A stretch of DNA of 6,035 nucleotides, taken from positions 1-6,035 of the forward strand of contig CANHBY010000099.1 in NCBI GenBank assembly GCA_947458895.1, given 5' to 3'. How positions within the stretch are numbered: the stretch's first letter is position 1; each line of letters begins with the position of its first letter. The notes beneath the pieces are model-generated. The model ran no database searches, was not told where the DNA came from, and saw only the letters and a program-made list of their open reading frames with translations. Source of the DNA: Burkholderiales bacterium (GTDB lineage Bacteria > Pseudomonadota > Gammaproteobacteria > Burkholderiales > Burkholderiaceae_C). Shown here piece by piece: positions 1-6,016 of the stretch. Position numbers and translations under genes: made by a program.

Positions 1-897
1 AGAGAGCGAAAACCGGTTGCGCATTTCGGTGACGGTGTCTACGGTCTTGACGAGCCGGCCGCTGGCGGCCTTTTCCTCAGGCGTCGCGAACTCCATTTTG
101 ATGAGTTTGGAGCCCAGGTTGCGGCGAATGATGGACAGCTTGCCCGCCTTGAGCGTTGGCTTGTGCACATAGAACTCATCGGGGTTCACAGCGCCCTGCA
201 CCACCGTCTCGCCCAGGCCGTAGCTGGAGGTGATGAAGACCACATCTTTGAAGCCGCTCTCGGTATCAATGGTGAACATGACGCCGGCCGCGCCCAGGTC
301 AGAGCGCACCATGCGCTGCACGCCAGCAGACAAAGCAACGTCGGCATGGGCAAAGCCCTTGTGGACGCGATAGCTGATGGCGCGGTCGTTGTAGAGGCTG
401 GCAAACACCTCCTTCATTTTGTGCAGGACTTCTTCGATCCCCACCACATTGAGGAAGGTTTCTTGCTGACCAGCGAAGCTGGCATCGGGCAGGTCTTCGG
501 CCGTGGCGGAAGAGCGCACAGCAAAAGAAGCGCCGGGGTTGCCTGCGGTGAGCTTGGCAAACTCAGCACTGATAGCAGCCTCAAGATCGGCTGGGAATGG
601 CGTGGTCTCGATCCATTGGCGGATCTCGGCGCCGGCCTGCGCGAGTGCCTTGACATCATCGGTGTCGAGCGTGGACAAGCGGGCAGCGATTTTGTCGGCC
701 AAGCCGTTGTGCTGCAAAAACTGACGAAATGCATGAGCCGTGGTGGCAAACCCCCCAGGCACTCGCACGCTTGAAGCGGCCAGCTGGCTGATCATTTCGC
801 CGAGCGAGGCGTTCTTGCCGCCCACCGCCTCGACGTCGGTCATTCTCAGTTGTTCAAAGGGCGCGACCAAGGCGGTCGCCAAGTTGATAGCCGACAT
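1..897 (-). CDS. ppsA: Phosphoenolpyruvate synthase, N-terminal 299 codons (3' end outside window)
   Basis: PEP synthase converts pyruvate, ATP and water to PEP, AMP and phosphate in the cytoplasm, the entry step of gluconeogenesis from C3 compounds. Reading leftward from the ATG at 895-897 the frame stays open to the edge. The visible part is the PPDK/PEP-synthase ATP-binding domain: [10 protein letters not shown] (about 26-35), [12 protein letters not shown] (46-57), [20 protein letters not shown] (126-145), [12 protein letters not shown] (171-182), [11 protein letters not shown] (190-200) and [15 protein letters not shown] (235-249), all very close to E. coli PpsA as I recall it. The family is about 790-800 residues, so the phosphohistidine and PEP-binding domains lie beyond the left edge. 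The start is supported by a GGAGT box 7 nt upstream; a later Met at residue 19 has no such support. It is divergent from its regulator ppsR. No truncation or frameshift is visible. Confidence 0.97.
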   Translation of the reverse strand, partial: MSAINLATALVAPFEQLRMTDVEAVGGKNASLGEMISQLAASSVRVPGGFATTAHAFRQFLQHNGLADKIAARLSTLDTDDVKALAQAGAEIRQWIETTPFPADLEAAISAEFAKLTAGNPGASFAVRSSATAEDLPDASFAGQQETFLNVVGIEEVLHKMKEVFASLYNDRAISYRVHKGFAHADVALSAGVQRMVRSDLGAAGVMFTIDTESGFKDVVFITSSYGLGETVVQGAVNPDEFYVHKPTLKAGKLSIIRRNLGSKLIKMEFATPEEKAASGRLVKTVDTVTEMRNRFSLS

Positions 898-903
898 GAA
901 AAA

Positions 904-908
904 ACTCC
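904..908 (-). promoter_or_regulatory. Ribosome binding site of ppsA
   Basis: On the minus strand this reads GGAGT, separated by six T/C bases from the ATG at 895-897. It is the best Shine-Dalgarno match near the N-terminus and fixes the ppsA start. Confidence 0.75.
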
Positions 909-1060
909 GTGATGTTGAGAAACTGGGGACCGACCCTCAAAAACTGCGACTCCCGAGCGAGGCTCAAGGGAGGAGTAAAGACGCACGTGCATCTCGTAGG
1001 CAGAAGCTGAAATGAACTTGCCAGCGTGCATGGGGAAGGTCTGAGTCGAGATGCGATTCT

Positions 1061-1079
1061 AGGCGCGAACGCCTATGAT
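1061..1079 (+). promoter_or_regulatory. Candidate -10 element with overlapping 5-bp dyad upstream of ppsR
   Basis: TATGAT at 1074-1079 differs from the sigma-70 -10 consensus TATAAT at one position. Directly upstream, AGGCG (1061-1065) and CGCCT (1070-1074) form a perfect inverted repeat around CGAA, sharing a base with the -10 box. A start site near 1086 would give a leader of about 28 nt to the ATG at 1114. No convincing -35 is seen at 16-19 bp spacing, so this is a weak or activator-dependent promoter at best. The call is inference from motif match only. Confidence 0.35.
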
Positions 1080-1113
1080 CTGGAACTTCTTTGTCAGCGC
1101 AAACCCCTCCATC

Positions 1114-1935
1114 ATGCCCAATCGAACAGTCTTTTTTGTCTCAGACGGTACTGGCATCACGGCCGAAACCTTCGGCAATTCGATCCTGAATCAGTTTTCG
1201 GGCAAGCCCAAGCATGTGCGCAGGCCTTTCATCGACGGCGCCGAGAAAGCTCACCAAGTGGTGCGAGAAATCAATCACTCGGCAGAGGTGGAAGGTAAAA
1301 GGCCCATCGTGTTCATCACGATCGTAGACCCTGAGGTGCTTACTATTTTCAAAACTCAGTCCAAGGCGCTGGTGCTGGACATGTTCAACACCTTCATCGG
1401 GCCGCTGGAGGCCGAATTCGGGATGACCTCCAATCACCGCGTGGGGCGATTCGCTGATGTCTCGAAGAGTCAGGAATACACCGACCGCATTGAGGCCATC
1501 AATTTCTCGCTCACACACGATGATGGGCAGTCGTCGAAAAACCTCTCGGAGGCTGATGTCATCTTGGTGGGGGTGAGCCGAAGCGGCAAAACACCCACTT
1601 CGCTGTACCTGGCCATGCAGCATGGGATCAAGGCGGCGAATTACCCGCTGATCCCTGAGGATTTTGAGCGCGGGCACCTCCCCTCCTCCTTGGCACCTTA
1701 CAAAAAAAAGTGCTTCGGTCTGACCATCGACCCCGATCGGCTGAGCCACATTCGCAACGAGCGACGGCCTCAAAGCACTTACGCTTCGCTGGAAAACTGC
1801 CACATGGAGGTCAGGGAAGGCGAATCCATGATGCGCCGCGCTGGTATTTCATGGCTGTCCACGACGCACAAGTCCATTGAAGAGATTGCCACCACAATCC
1901 TGCGCGACTTGCGGCCGGATCGGTTGATTTACTGA
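1114..1935 (+). CDS. ppsR: Phosphoenolpyruvate synthase regulatory protein (PSRP, DUF299 kinase/pyrophosphorylase)
   Basis: PSRP is a bifunctional enzyme. It inactivates PEP synthase by ADP-dependent phosphorylation of a threonine in the catalytic centre and reactivates it by phosphate-dependent removal that yields pyrophosphate. From the ATG at 1114 the protein is 273 residues, matching the usual size (E. coli about 277). Visible hallmarks are the N-terminal FFVSDGTGITAET (7-19), a P-loop-like GVSRSGKTPTSLYLA (153-167), and FGLTIDPDRL in the C-terminal third. An in-frame ATG at 1075 would add 13 residues (MIWNFFVSANPSI), but the family normally begins a few residues before the TVFFVSDGTG motif, and the upstream ATG sits inside a candidate -10 box, so 1114 is preferred. 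Neither start has a good Shine-Dalgarno. The gene is divergent from its target ppsA, the common betaproteobacterial arrangement. Codons 196-199 include a run of eight A (1702-1709). Confidence 0.95.
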   Translation: MPNRTVFFVSDGTGITAETFGNSILNQFSGKPKHVRRPFIDGAEKAHQVVREINHSAEVEGKRPIVFITIVDPEVLTIFKTQSKALVLDMFNTFIGPLEAEFGMTSNHRVGRFADVSKSQEYTDRIEAINFSLTHDDGQSSKNLSEADVILVGVSRSGKTPTSLYLAMQHGIKAANYPLIPEDFERGHLPSSLAPYKKKCFGLTIDPDRLSHIRNERRPQSTYASLENCHMEVREGESMMRRAGISWLSTTHKSIEEIATTILRDLRPDRLIY

Positions 1936-1969
1936 GCGCGTCCCAGCCACCCAGAGACCATCGTTTCGC

Positions 1970-2020
1970 TGGCAGGCGTGCCAAAATCGATGGGCTTTGC
2001 TTTTCGCACTGAGCAGCCCA
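1970..2020 (+). other. Pair of small inverted repeats after ppsR (possible weak terminator)
   Basis: TGGCA (1970-1974) pairs with TGCCA (1979-1983) around a GGCG loop. A second stem follows: TGGGC (1991-1995) with GCCCA (2016-2020), continued by TGCT (1998-2001) with AGCA (2012-2015) across a two-base bulge. There is no T-run after either stem, so intrinsic termination is not demonstrated. They could reduce read-through from ppsR into fabI or be fortuitous. Confidence 0.25.
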
Positions 2021-2094
2021 TTGCGGCGCCCCATCCACCAGGTTGACCGTATCGACCGGTATGCGCCGATCAATGAGCGAAACACTCTCCATCA

Positions 2095-2099
2095 AAGGA
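2095..2099 (+). promoter_or_regulatory. Ribosome binding site of fabI
   Basis: AAGGA lies six bases before the ATG at 2106, followed by an A-rich spacer. This is a near-ideal Shine-Dalgarno and supports strong translation from that start. Confidence 0.8.
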
Positions 2100-2105
2100 T
2101 AAAAA

Positions 2106-2891
2106 ATGGCATTTTTGAAGGGCAAGAAGCTACTAATCACCGGGGTTTTGTCCAATCGCTCCATCGCCTACGGCATCGCACGTGCTTGCCATCGCGAAGG
2201 TGCTGAGTTGGCGTTCAGCTATGTCGGCGAGCGCTTCAAGGACCGCGTGTCAGGGTTTGCCGCTGAGTTCGACTCCAAACTCGTGTTTGATTGCGACGTG
2301 GCAGACGACGCCCAAATCGACCGCATGTTTGCTGACCTGGGTGCCGTGTGGCCCGAGTTTGATGGCTTTGTTCACTCTATTGGCTTTGCGCCGCGTGAAG
2401 CCATTGCAGGCGATTTTCTGGAAGGCCTGTCCAGAGAGGCTTTTCGCATTGCCCACGACATTTCGAGCTACAGCTTCCCGGCGATGGCCAAGGCCGCCGC
2501 TTCTCGGCTGCGCCCCGGCGCTGCGCTGTTGACCTTGACCTACCTGGGCGCGGTGCGGGCGGTACCCAACTACAACACCATGGGCTTGGCCAAGGCATCA
2601 CTGGAAGCCAGCGTGCATTACTTGGCGGGCAGCCTGGGGCCTAAGGGGGTGCGAGTGAATGCGATTTCGGCTGGACCCATCAAGACCTTGGCGGCCTCTG
2701 GCATCAAAGGCTTTGGCAAGATGCTCGACGCGGTTGAGGCGAGCTCTCCGCTGCGCCGCAACGTGACGATTGATGATGTGGGCAATGCCTCCGCCTTCTT
2801 GCTGTCGGATCTGGCGGCAGGCATCACCTCAGAGATCACGTATGTGGATGGGGGCTACAGCCACGTAATGGGTGGTGTGACTGAGGACTGA
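2106..2891 (+). CDS. fabI: Enoyl-[acyl-carrier-protein] reductase (NADH), FabI
   Basis: FabI reduces trans-2-enoyl-ACP to acyl-ACP with NAD(P)H, the last step of each elongation cycle of type II fatty acid synthesis in the cytoplasm. The 261-residue product matches the family length (E. coli 262). It is a short-chain dehydrogenase-fold protein: the N-terminal [20 protein letters not shown] (6-25) is the FabI cofactor-binding loop, CDVADD (63-68) follows, and SIGFAP (91-96) carries Gly93. The catalytic pair is Tyr156 and Lys163 in [14 protein letters not shown], with a second conserved Tyr146, at the same numbers as E. coli Fab[12 protein letters not shown] (190-200) is the mobile substrate-binding loop region, and VDGGYS lies near the end. 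Gly93, Met159 and Phe203, positions linked to triclosan binding or resistance in E. coli, all keep the sensitive-type residue; sensitivity is only inferred. It is probably transcribed alone or with read-through from ppsR, and converges on the downstream decarboxylase. Confidence 0.97.
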   Translation: MAFLKGKKLLITGVLSNRSIAYGIARACHREGAELAFSYVGERFKDRVSGFAAEFDSKLVFDCDVADDAQIDRMFADLGAVWPEFDGFVHSIGFAPREAIAGDFLEGLSREAFRIAHDISSYSFPAMAKAAASRLRPGAALLTLTYLGAVRAVPNYNTMGLAKASLEASVHYLAGSLGPKGVRVNAISAGPIKTLAASGIKGFGKMLDAVEASSPLRRNVTIDDVGNASAFLLSDLAAGITSEITYVDGGYSHVMGGVTED

Positions 2892-2909
2892 GAGACGCTT
2901 GACATGGGC

Positions 2910-2932
2910 GGGCTCACCCAGGCGCTGAGCCC
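2910..2932. terminator. Hairpin in the fabI/decarboxylase convergent gap (first stem)
   Basis: GGGCTCA (2910-2916) and TGAGCCC (2926-2932) form a perfect 7-bp inverted repeat around a 9-nt loop, 18 bp after the fabI stop. No T-run follows on either strand, so it is not a canonical intrinsic terminator. Its position between convergent stops suggests transcript-end or RNA-protecting function, or part of a dispersed palindromic repeat. Confidence 0.45.
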
Positions 2933-2940
2933 CCCAACGC

Positions 2941-2957
2941 CCCCCACCCTGTGGGGG
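2941..2957. terminator. Strong GC hairpin between convergent fabI and decarboxylase (second stem)
   Basis: CCCCCAC (2941-2947) and GTGGGGG (2951-2957) make a perfect 7-bp stem with a CCT loop, 16 bp beyond the decarboxylase stop. It is the most stable simple hairpin I noticed in the window. A U-tract is missing on both strands, so bidirectional termination is inferred from position and stability rather than a complete motif. Confidence 0.5.
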
Positions 2958-2973
2958 TAGAGAGCGACGCAGC

Positions 2974-5235
2974 TTACTGGTCGCGAACGCAGTCCACAAA
3001 GTAGCTGCAGGTTCCCTCGCCCTCAACCGCAACCAGGCCGTGCACATCGGTGTCGAAGCCAGGGAATGCCTGGTTGAACTCGCGCGTGAAGCGCAGGTAA
3101 TCCACGATTTTCTTATTGAATCGCTCACCTGGCACCAGCAAAGGAATGCCTGGTGGGTAAGGGGTGAGCAGCGAAGTCGTGATGCGGCCTTCAAGTTGGT
3201 CAATGGGCACGCGCTCGGTTTTGCGGTGGGCAATGTGCGCGTAGGCATCGCTAGGCTTCATGGCCGGCTGTAAATCAGAGAGATACATCTCGGTGGTCAG
3301 GCGTGCGATGTCGCCCTTGGCGTACATGTTGTGGATGCCCTGACACAGGTCGCGCAGGCCCATGCGCTCATAGCGAGGGTATTTGGCGATGAAATCAGGC
3401 AAGGAGCGCCACATGGGTTGGTTGCGGTCGTAGTCGTCCTTGAATTGCTGCAGAGCCGTCAGCAGCGTGTTCCAGCGGCCCTTGGTGATGCCGATGGTGA
3501 ACATGATGAAGAACGAGTAGAGGCCCGTTTTCTCAACCACCACGCCATGCTCAGAGAGAAACTTGGTCACGATACTGGCCGGGATGCCGGTTTCAGCGAA
3601 ACTGCCCGACATGTCCAGGCCTGGGGTGATGATGGTGCTCTTGATCGGGTCGAGCAGGTTGAAGCCTTCGGCCAGGTTGCCGAAACCGTGCCACTTGGCA
3701 TTGGCCTTCAAGACCCAGTCGTTGCTGTGGCCGATGCCCGAGGAGGCCAACTTTTCAGGGCCCCAAACTTTGAACCACCAATCGCGCCCGAAGTCTTTCT
3801 CGACCTTGCGCATGGCGCGACGGAAGTCCATTGCCTCGGCAATGCTCTCTTCCACCAAGGCGGTTCCACCAGGGGCTTCCATCATGGCCGCGGCCACATC
3901 ACACGAGGCAATGATGGCGTACTGAGGGCTGGTGCTGGAGTGCATCAAATAGGCCTCGTTGAAGAGGTCCCGGTCGAGCTTGCGCTCTTGAGAGTCTTGC
4001 ACCAAAACCTGTGAAGCTTGACTCAGACCCGCCAACAACTTGTGGGTGGACTGTGTGGCAAAGACCAACTGATTTTTGGGCAAGGGCCGGTTCTTGCCCA
4101 TGGCGTAGTAGGGCTCGTAGAAACCATGGAAGGCTGCGTGGGGAAGCCAAGCCTCATCGAAATGCACCGTGTCGATGTAGCCGTCCAGCGAGTGTTTGAT
4201 GGTTTCGGTGTTGTAGAGCACGCCGTCATAGGTGCTTTGCGTGATCGTGAGAATGCGCGGCTGTACTGTTTTGGCGTTAACGCCTTTGAGCAAGGGGTGG
4301 GCTTCGATTTTGGCCTGAATGGCCTCAATAGAAAACTCGCTTTGGGGGATGGGGCCAATGATGCCAAAATGATTGCGAGTGGGCCGCAAGAACACAGGGA
4401 TGGCGCCAGTCATGATGATGGCGTGGAGGATCGACTTGTGGCAATTGCGATCCACCACCACCACGTCGCCCGGGGCCACGGCGTGGTGCCAGACCATTTT
4501 GTTGGATGTGCTGGTGCCGTTGGTCACGAAGAAGCAGTGATCGGCGTTGAAAATTCGGGCTGCGTTGCGTTCGCTGTTGGCGATGGGGCCGGTGTGGTCA
4601 AGCAACTGGCCCAGCTCATCCACAGCGTTGCACACGTCGGCGCGCAGCATGTTTTCGCCAAAGAACTGGTGGAACATTTGGCCCACGGGGCTCTTCAAGA
4701 AAGCAACCCCGCCAGAGTGCCCCGGGCAGTGCCACGAGTAGGAACCGTCTTGGGCATATTCGAGCAACGCGCGAAAGAATGGCGGCGCCAGCGAATCCAC
4801 ATAGCTTTTGGCTTCCCGAATGATGTGGCGCGCCACAAATTCAGGGGTGTCCTCAAACATGTGAATGAAGCCGTGCAGCTCCTTGAGCACATCGTTTGGA
4901 ATGTGTTGCGAGGTGCGGGTCTCGCCGTAGAGGTAGATGGGAATGTCTGCGTTTTTAAAGCGAATTTCCTGGATGAATTTGCGCAGGTTCAGCACGGCAG
5001 GGTCCAGCACAGGCCCCGAGGCGGTGAACTCTTCGTCGTCGATCGACAAGATGAATGCGCTGGCACGGCTTTGCTGCTGGGCAAACTGGCTCAGATCGCC
5101 GTAGCTGGTGGCACCCAGAACCTCAAAGCCCTCTTTTTCAATGGCGTCGGCCAGGGCTCGAATGCCCAGACCAGAGGTGTTTTCAGAGCGGAAGTCCTCG
5201 TCGATGATGACGATGGGGAAACGAAATCGCAACAT
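2974..5235 (-). CDS. PLP-dependent Orn/Lys/Arg decarboxylase, probably arginine-decarboxylase (AdiA)-like
   Basis: This fold-type I (group III) amino acid decarboxylase removes the alpha-carboxyl group of a basic amino acid to give a polyamine or precursor (agmatine, cadaverine or putrescine) in the cytoplasm. The 753-residue protein has an N-terminal receiver-like wing domain (about 1-140, IVIIDEDF near 8-15) and a linker with SWHCPGHSGGVAFLKSPVG (167-185). The aminotransferase-like core contains FFVTNGTSTSNK (235-246), DRNCHKS (262-268), HFDEAW with Asp360 for the PLP ring nitrogen, and the Schiff-base Lys399 in ATQSTHKLLAGLSQAS. The C-terminal domain has TPYPPGIPLLVPGE (691-704) and FPGFDTDVHG (724-733). 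The length is nearer E. coli AdiA (about 755) than LdcI or SpeC (about 710-730), and the end resembles AdiA as recalled, so arginine is favoured, but substrate cannot be assigned from sequence alone. The frame is open upstream to 5457, but the ATG at 5233-5235 is chosen because AAGGA lies 5 nt before it and conserved sequence begins there. It diverges from nfeD; no antiporter gene is adjacent. Confidence 0.93.
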   Translation of the reverse strand: MLRFRFPIVIIDEDFRSENTSGLGIRALADAIEKEGFEVLGATSYGDLSQFAQQQSRASAFILSIDDEEFTASGPVLDPAVLNLRKFIQEIRFKNADIPIYLYGETRTSQHIPNDVLKELHGFIHMFEDTPEFVARHIIREAKSYVDSLAPPFFRALLEYAQDGSYSWHCPGHSGGVAFLKSPVGQMFHQFFGENMLRADVCNAVDELGQLLDHTGPIANSERNAARIFNADHCFFVTNGTSTSNKMVWHHAVAPGDVVVVDRNCHKSILHAIIMTGAIPVFLRPTRNHFGIIGPIPQSEFSIEAIQAKIEAHPLLKGVNAKTVQPRILTITQSTYDGVLYNTETIKHSLDGYIDTVHFDEAWLPHAAFHGFYEPYYAMGKNRPLPKNQLVFATQSTHKLLAGLSQASQVLVQDSQERKLDRDLFNEAYLMHSSTSPQYAIIASCDVAAAMMEAPGGTALVEESIAEAMDFRRAMRKVEKDFGRDWWFKVWGPEKLASSGIGHSNDWVLKANAKWHGFGNLAEGFNLLDPIKSTIITPGLDMSGSFAETGIPASIVTKFLSEHGVVVEKTGLYSFFIMFTIGITKGRWNTLLTALQQFKDDYDRNQPMWRSLPDFIAKYPRYERMGLRDLCQGIHNMYAKGDIARLTTEMYLSDLQPAMKPSDAYAHIAHRKTERVPIDQLEGRITTSLLTPYPPGIPLLVPGERFNKKIVDYLRFTREFNQAFPGFDTDVHGLVAVEGEGTCSYFVDCVRDQ

Positions 5236-5240
5236 GGCGT

Positions 5241-5245
5241 TCCTT
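5241..5245 (-). promoter_or_regulatory. Ribosome binding site that decides the decarboxylase start
   Basis: On the minus strand this reads AAGGA, five bases before the ATG at 5233-5235. It argues against the 74-residue upstream extension, whose sequence (rich in Ser, Pro and Arg) resembles no known part of the family. Confidence 0.8.
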
Positions 5246-5303
5246 GAAGCGGGGCAAATGAAGGGGGCGAGAGCAGCAGGCCCGGGAGAAGTCAGCCCAA
5301 GAG

Positions 5304-5316
5304 TCACGCTGCGTGA
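5304..5316. promoter_or_regulatory. 13-bp dyad in the decarboxylase leader
   Basis: TCACGC-T-GCGTGA is a perfect palindrome with one central base, lying about 70 bp upstream of the decarboxylase start. It could be an operator half-pair or chance. I do not recognise it as the site of a particular regulator. Confidence 0.25.
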
Positions 5317-5362
5317 GCTGGGGGGGCGTTTGCCTGAACTGGATACTCGGTTTCGATAAAGT

Positions 5363-5430
5363 GCCAAGTTTATAGGGCAATCCCCACAAACTATAGGCCC
5401 TGTGCTCAACAATCGGCATCTAAACTTGGC
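5363..5430. repeat. Perfect 10-bp inverted repeat with 48-bp spacing in the decarboxylase/nfeD divergent region
   Basis: GCCAAGTTTA (5363-5372) and TAAACTTGGC (5421-5430) are exact reverse complements. Inside them, TATAGG occurs twice in direct orientation (5371-5376 and 5392-5397), 21 bp apart. On the minus strand the interval contains two -10-like hexamers, TATAGT (5390-5395) and TATAAA (5369-5374), that could serve the decarboxylase, though neither has a clear -35 at standard spacing. The arrangement is compatible with a regulator binding two distant sites across a shared promoter region. This is inference from repeat geometry. Confidence 0.5.
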
Positions 5431-5459
5431 GGGATAACTTAATTTTCGGAAAGACAAAA

Positions 5460-5906
5460 ATGGACTTTTCAGCCACGACAGCTTGGTGGGGTTTGGCAGG
5501 CCTGCTGCTGATCGCCGAATTGGCCTCAGGAACCGTTTATCTGCTCATGCTGGCCCTCGGGGCCGCAGCGGGTGGCTTTGCAGCGTTTTTAGGACTCGAC
5601 TCCACACCCCAAATCATGATTGCGTCGGTTTGCGCCGCTGGCCTGACTGCGGTGTGGCACTTGCGGCGCAAGAAGCACCCGCGCTCGGCCCCAGCCGATC
5701 AAAACCGTGACGTCAATCTGGACATCGGTGAGGAGGTCTGGGTCAAAACATGGGCGGCGGATGGCACTGCGCGGATATCTCATCGGGGTACCCATTGGGC
5801 AGCTCGCATCGCGCCGGGATGTGACGCGCGCAGTGGCAAGCACAAGATTTTCTCCATCGAAGGAAACACCCTAATCCTTAAACCGCATGACACCGTCGCC
5901 AATTGA
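5460..5906 (+). CDS. NfeD-family membrane protein (short form)
   Basis: Short NfeD proteins are membrane-anchored partners of SPFH/stomatin-like proteins, proposed to act in membrane microdomain organisation or quality control; the precise role is not settled. The 148-residue product has hydrophobic segments at about 9-31 (WWGLAGLLLIAELASG region), 31-46 and 51-66, then a basic stretch (HLRRKKHPR, 67-75) fitting a cytoplasmic face. A soluble C-terminal domain (about 86-145) has the pattern of the NfeD OB-fold, with IGEEVWVKTW, a central Gly-rich turn and a closing IEGNTLILKP. The length is typical of the YbbJ/short NfeD class that lacks the ClpP-like protease domain. A GGAAAG box at 5448-5453 precedes the ATG at 5460. 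The next gene starts 110 bp downstream on the same strand and looks like the expected SPFH partner, which supports the call. Confidence 0.85.
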   Translation: MDFSATTAWWGLAGLLLIAELASGTVYLLMLALGAAAGGFAAFLGLDSTPQIMIASVCAAGLTAVWHLRRKKHPRSAPADQNRDVNLDIGEEVWVKTWAADGTARISHRGTHWAARIAPGCDARSGKHKIFSIEGNTLILKPHDTVAN

Positions 5907-5913
5907 TTCGGCC

Positions 5914-5936
5914 TGTGAAGTTTGAATTTGTTCACA
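5914..5936 (+). other. Inverted repeat after nfeD
   Basis: TGTGAA (5914-5919) and TTCACA (5931-5936) are perfect complements around an 11-nt AT-rich centre. The half-sites resemble CRP/FNR-type halves, but the spacing is far too long for a CRP site, so a transcript hairpin or chance is likelier. Confidence 0.25.
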
Positions 5937-5954
5937 CGATAGCCTCATGTCCGG

Positions 5955-5970
5955 CGGAGTCCATACTCCG
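5955..5970 (+). other. Hairpin in the nfeD to SPFH-gene gap
   Basis: CGGAGT (5955-5960) and ACTCCG (5965-5970) form a perfect 6-bp stem with a CCAT tetraloop. There is no downstream T-run, so it is not a standard terminator. It may set the relative expression of nfeD and the next gene by stabilising an mRNA end or partly halting read-through. This is inference only. Confidence 0.35.
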
Positions 5971-6006
5971 TGGGGCTGTACCAAGAAGAACCTTTTGTGA
6001 AACAAC

Positions 6007-6010
6007 GGAG
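6007..6010 (+). promoter_or_regulatory. Ribosome binding site of the gene cut by the right edge
   Basis: GGAG lies six bases before the ATG at 6017, within ACGGAGCACTGA. This well-placed Shine-Dalgarno is the main evidence that the ATG opens a real gene. Confidence 0.6.
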
Positions 6011-6016
6011 CACTGA

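Noticed and set aside
163..774. 203-codon plus-strand frame opposite ppsA
   Set aside because: Antisense shadow of a strongly conserved ppsA reading frame; His/Ala/Gly-rich translation without recognisable motifs.
1141..1803. 220-codon minus-strand frame opposite ppsR
   Set aside because: Antisense shadow of PSRP with no ribosome binding site or family resemblance.
2043..2071. Sigma-70 promoter for fabI with TTGACC as -35
   Set aside because: The hexamers at 16-18 bp spacing (such as CCGATC) do not resemble a -10 box, so I did not list it as a promoter.
3331..4014. 227-codon plus-strand frame within the decarboxylase
   Set aside because: Antisense shadow; composition typical of reverse-frame translation, no domain recognised.
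4018..5247. 409-codon open frame on the plus strand opposite the decarboxylase
   Set aside because: It lies antisense to a clearly conserved enzyme, its translation resembles no family I know, it lacks a Shine-Dalgarno, and long antisense open frames are expected from GC-biased third positions.
5360..5374. Sigma-54-type promoter on the minus strand (TTGGCAC)
   Set aside because: The -24 half resembles TGGCAC, but no GC element occurs at the required 10-bp spacing.
5236..5457. 74-residue N-terminal extension of the decarboxylase from the ATG at 5457
   Set aside because: The added residues match no part of the family, the extension would run through the inverted repeat and candidate promoters, and a clear AAGGA box supports the ATG at 5235.
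5914..5936. CRP binding site (TGTGA...TCACA)
   Set aside because: The half-sites are separated by 13 bases instead of the six required for CRP.
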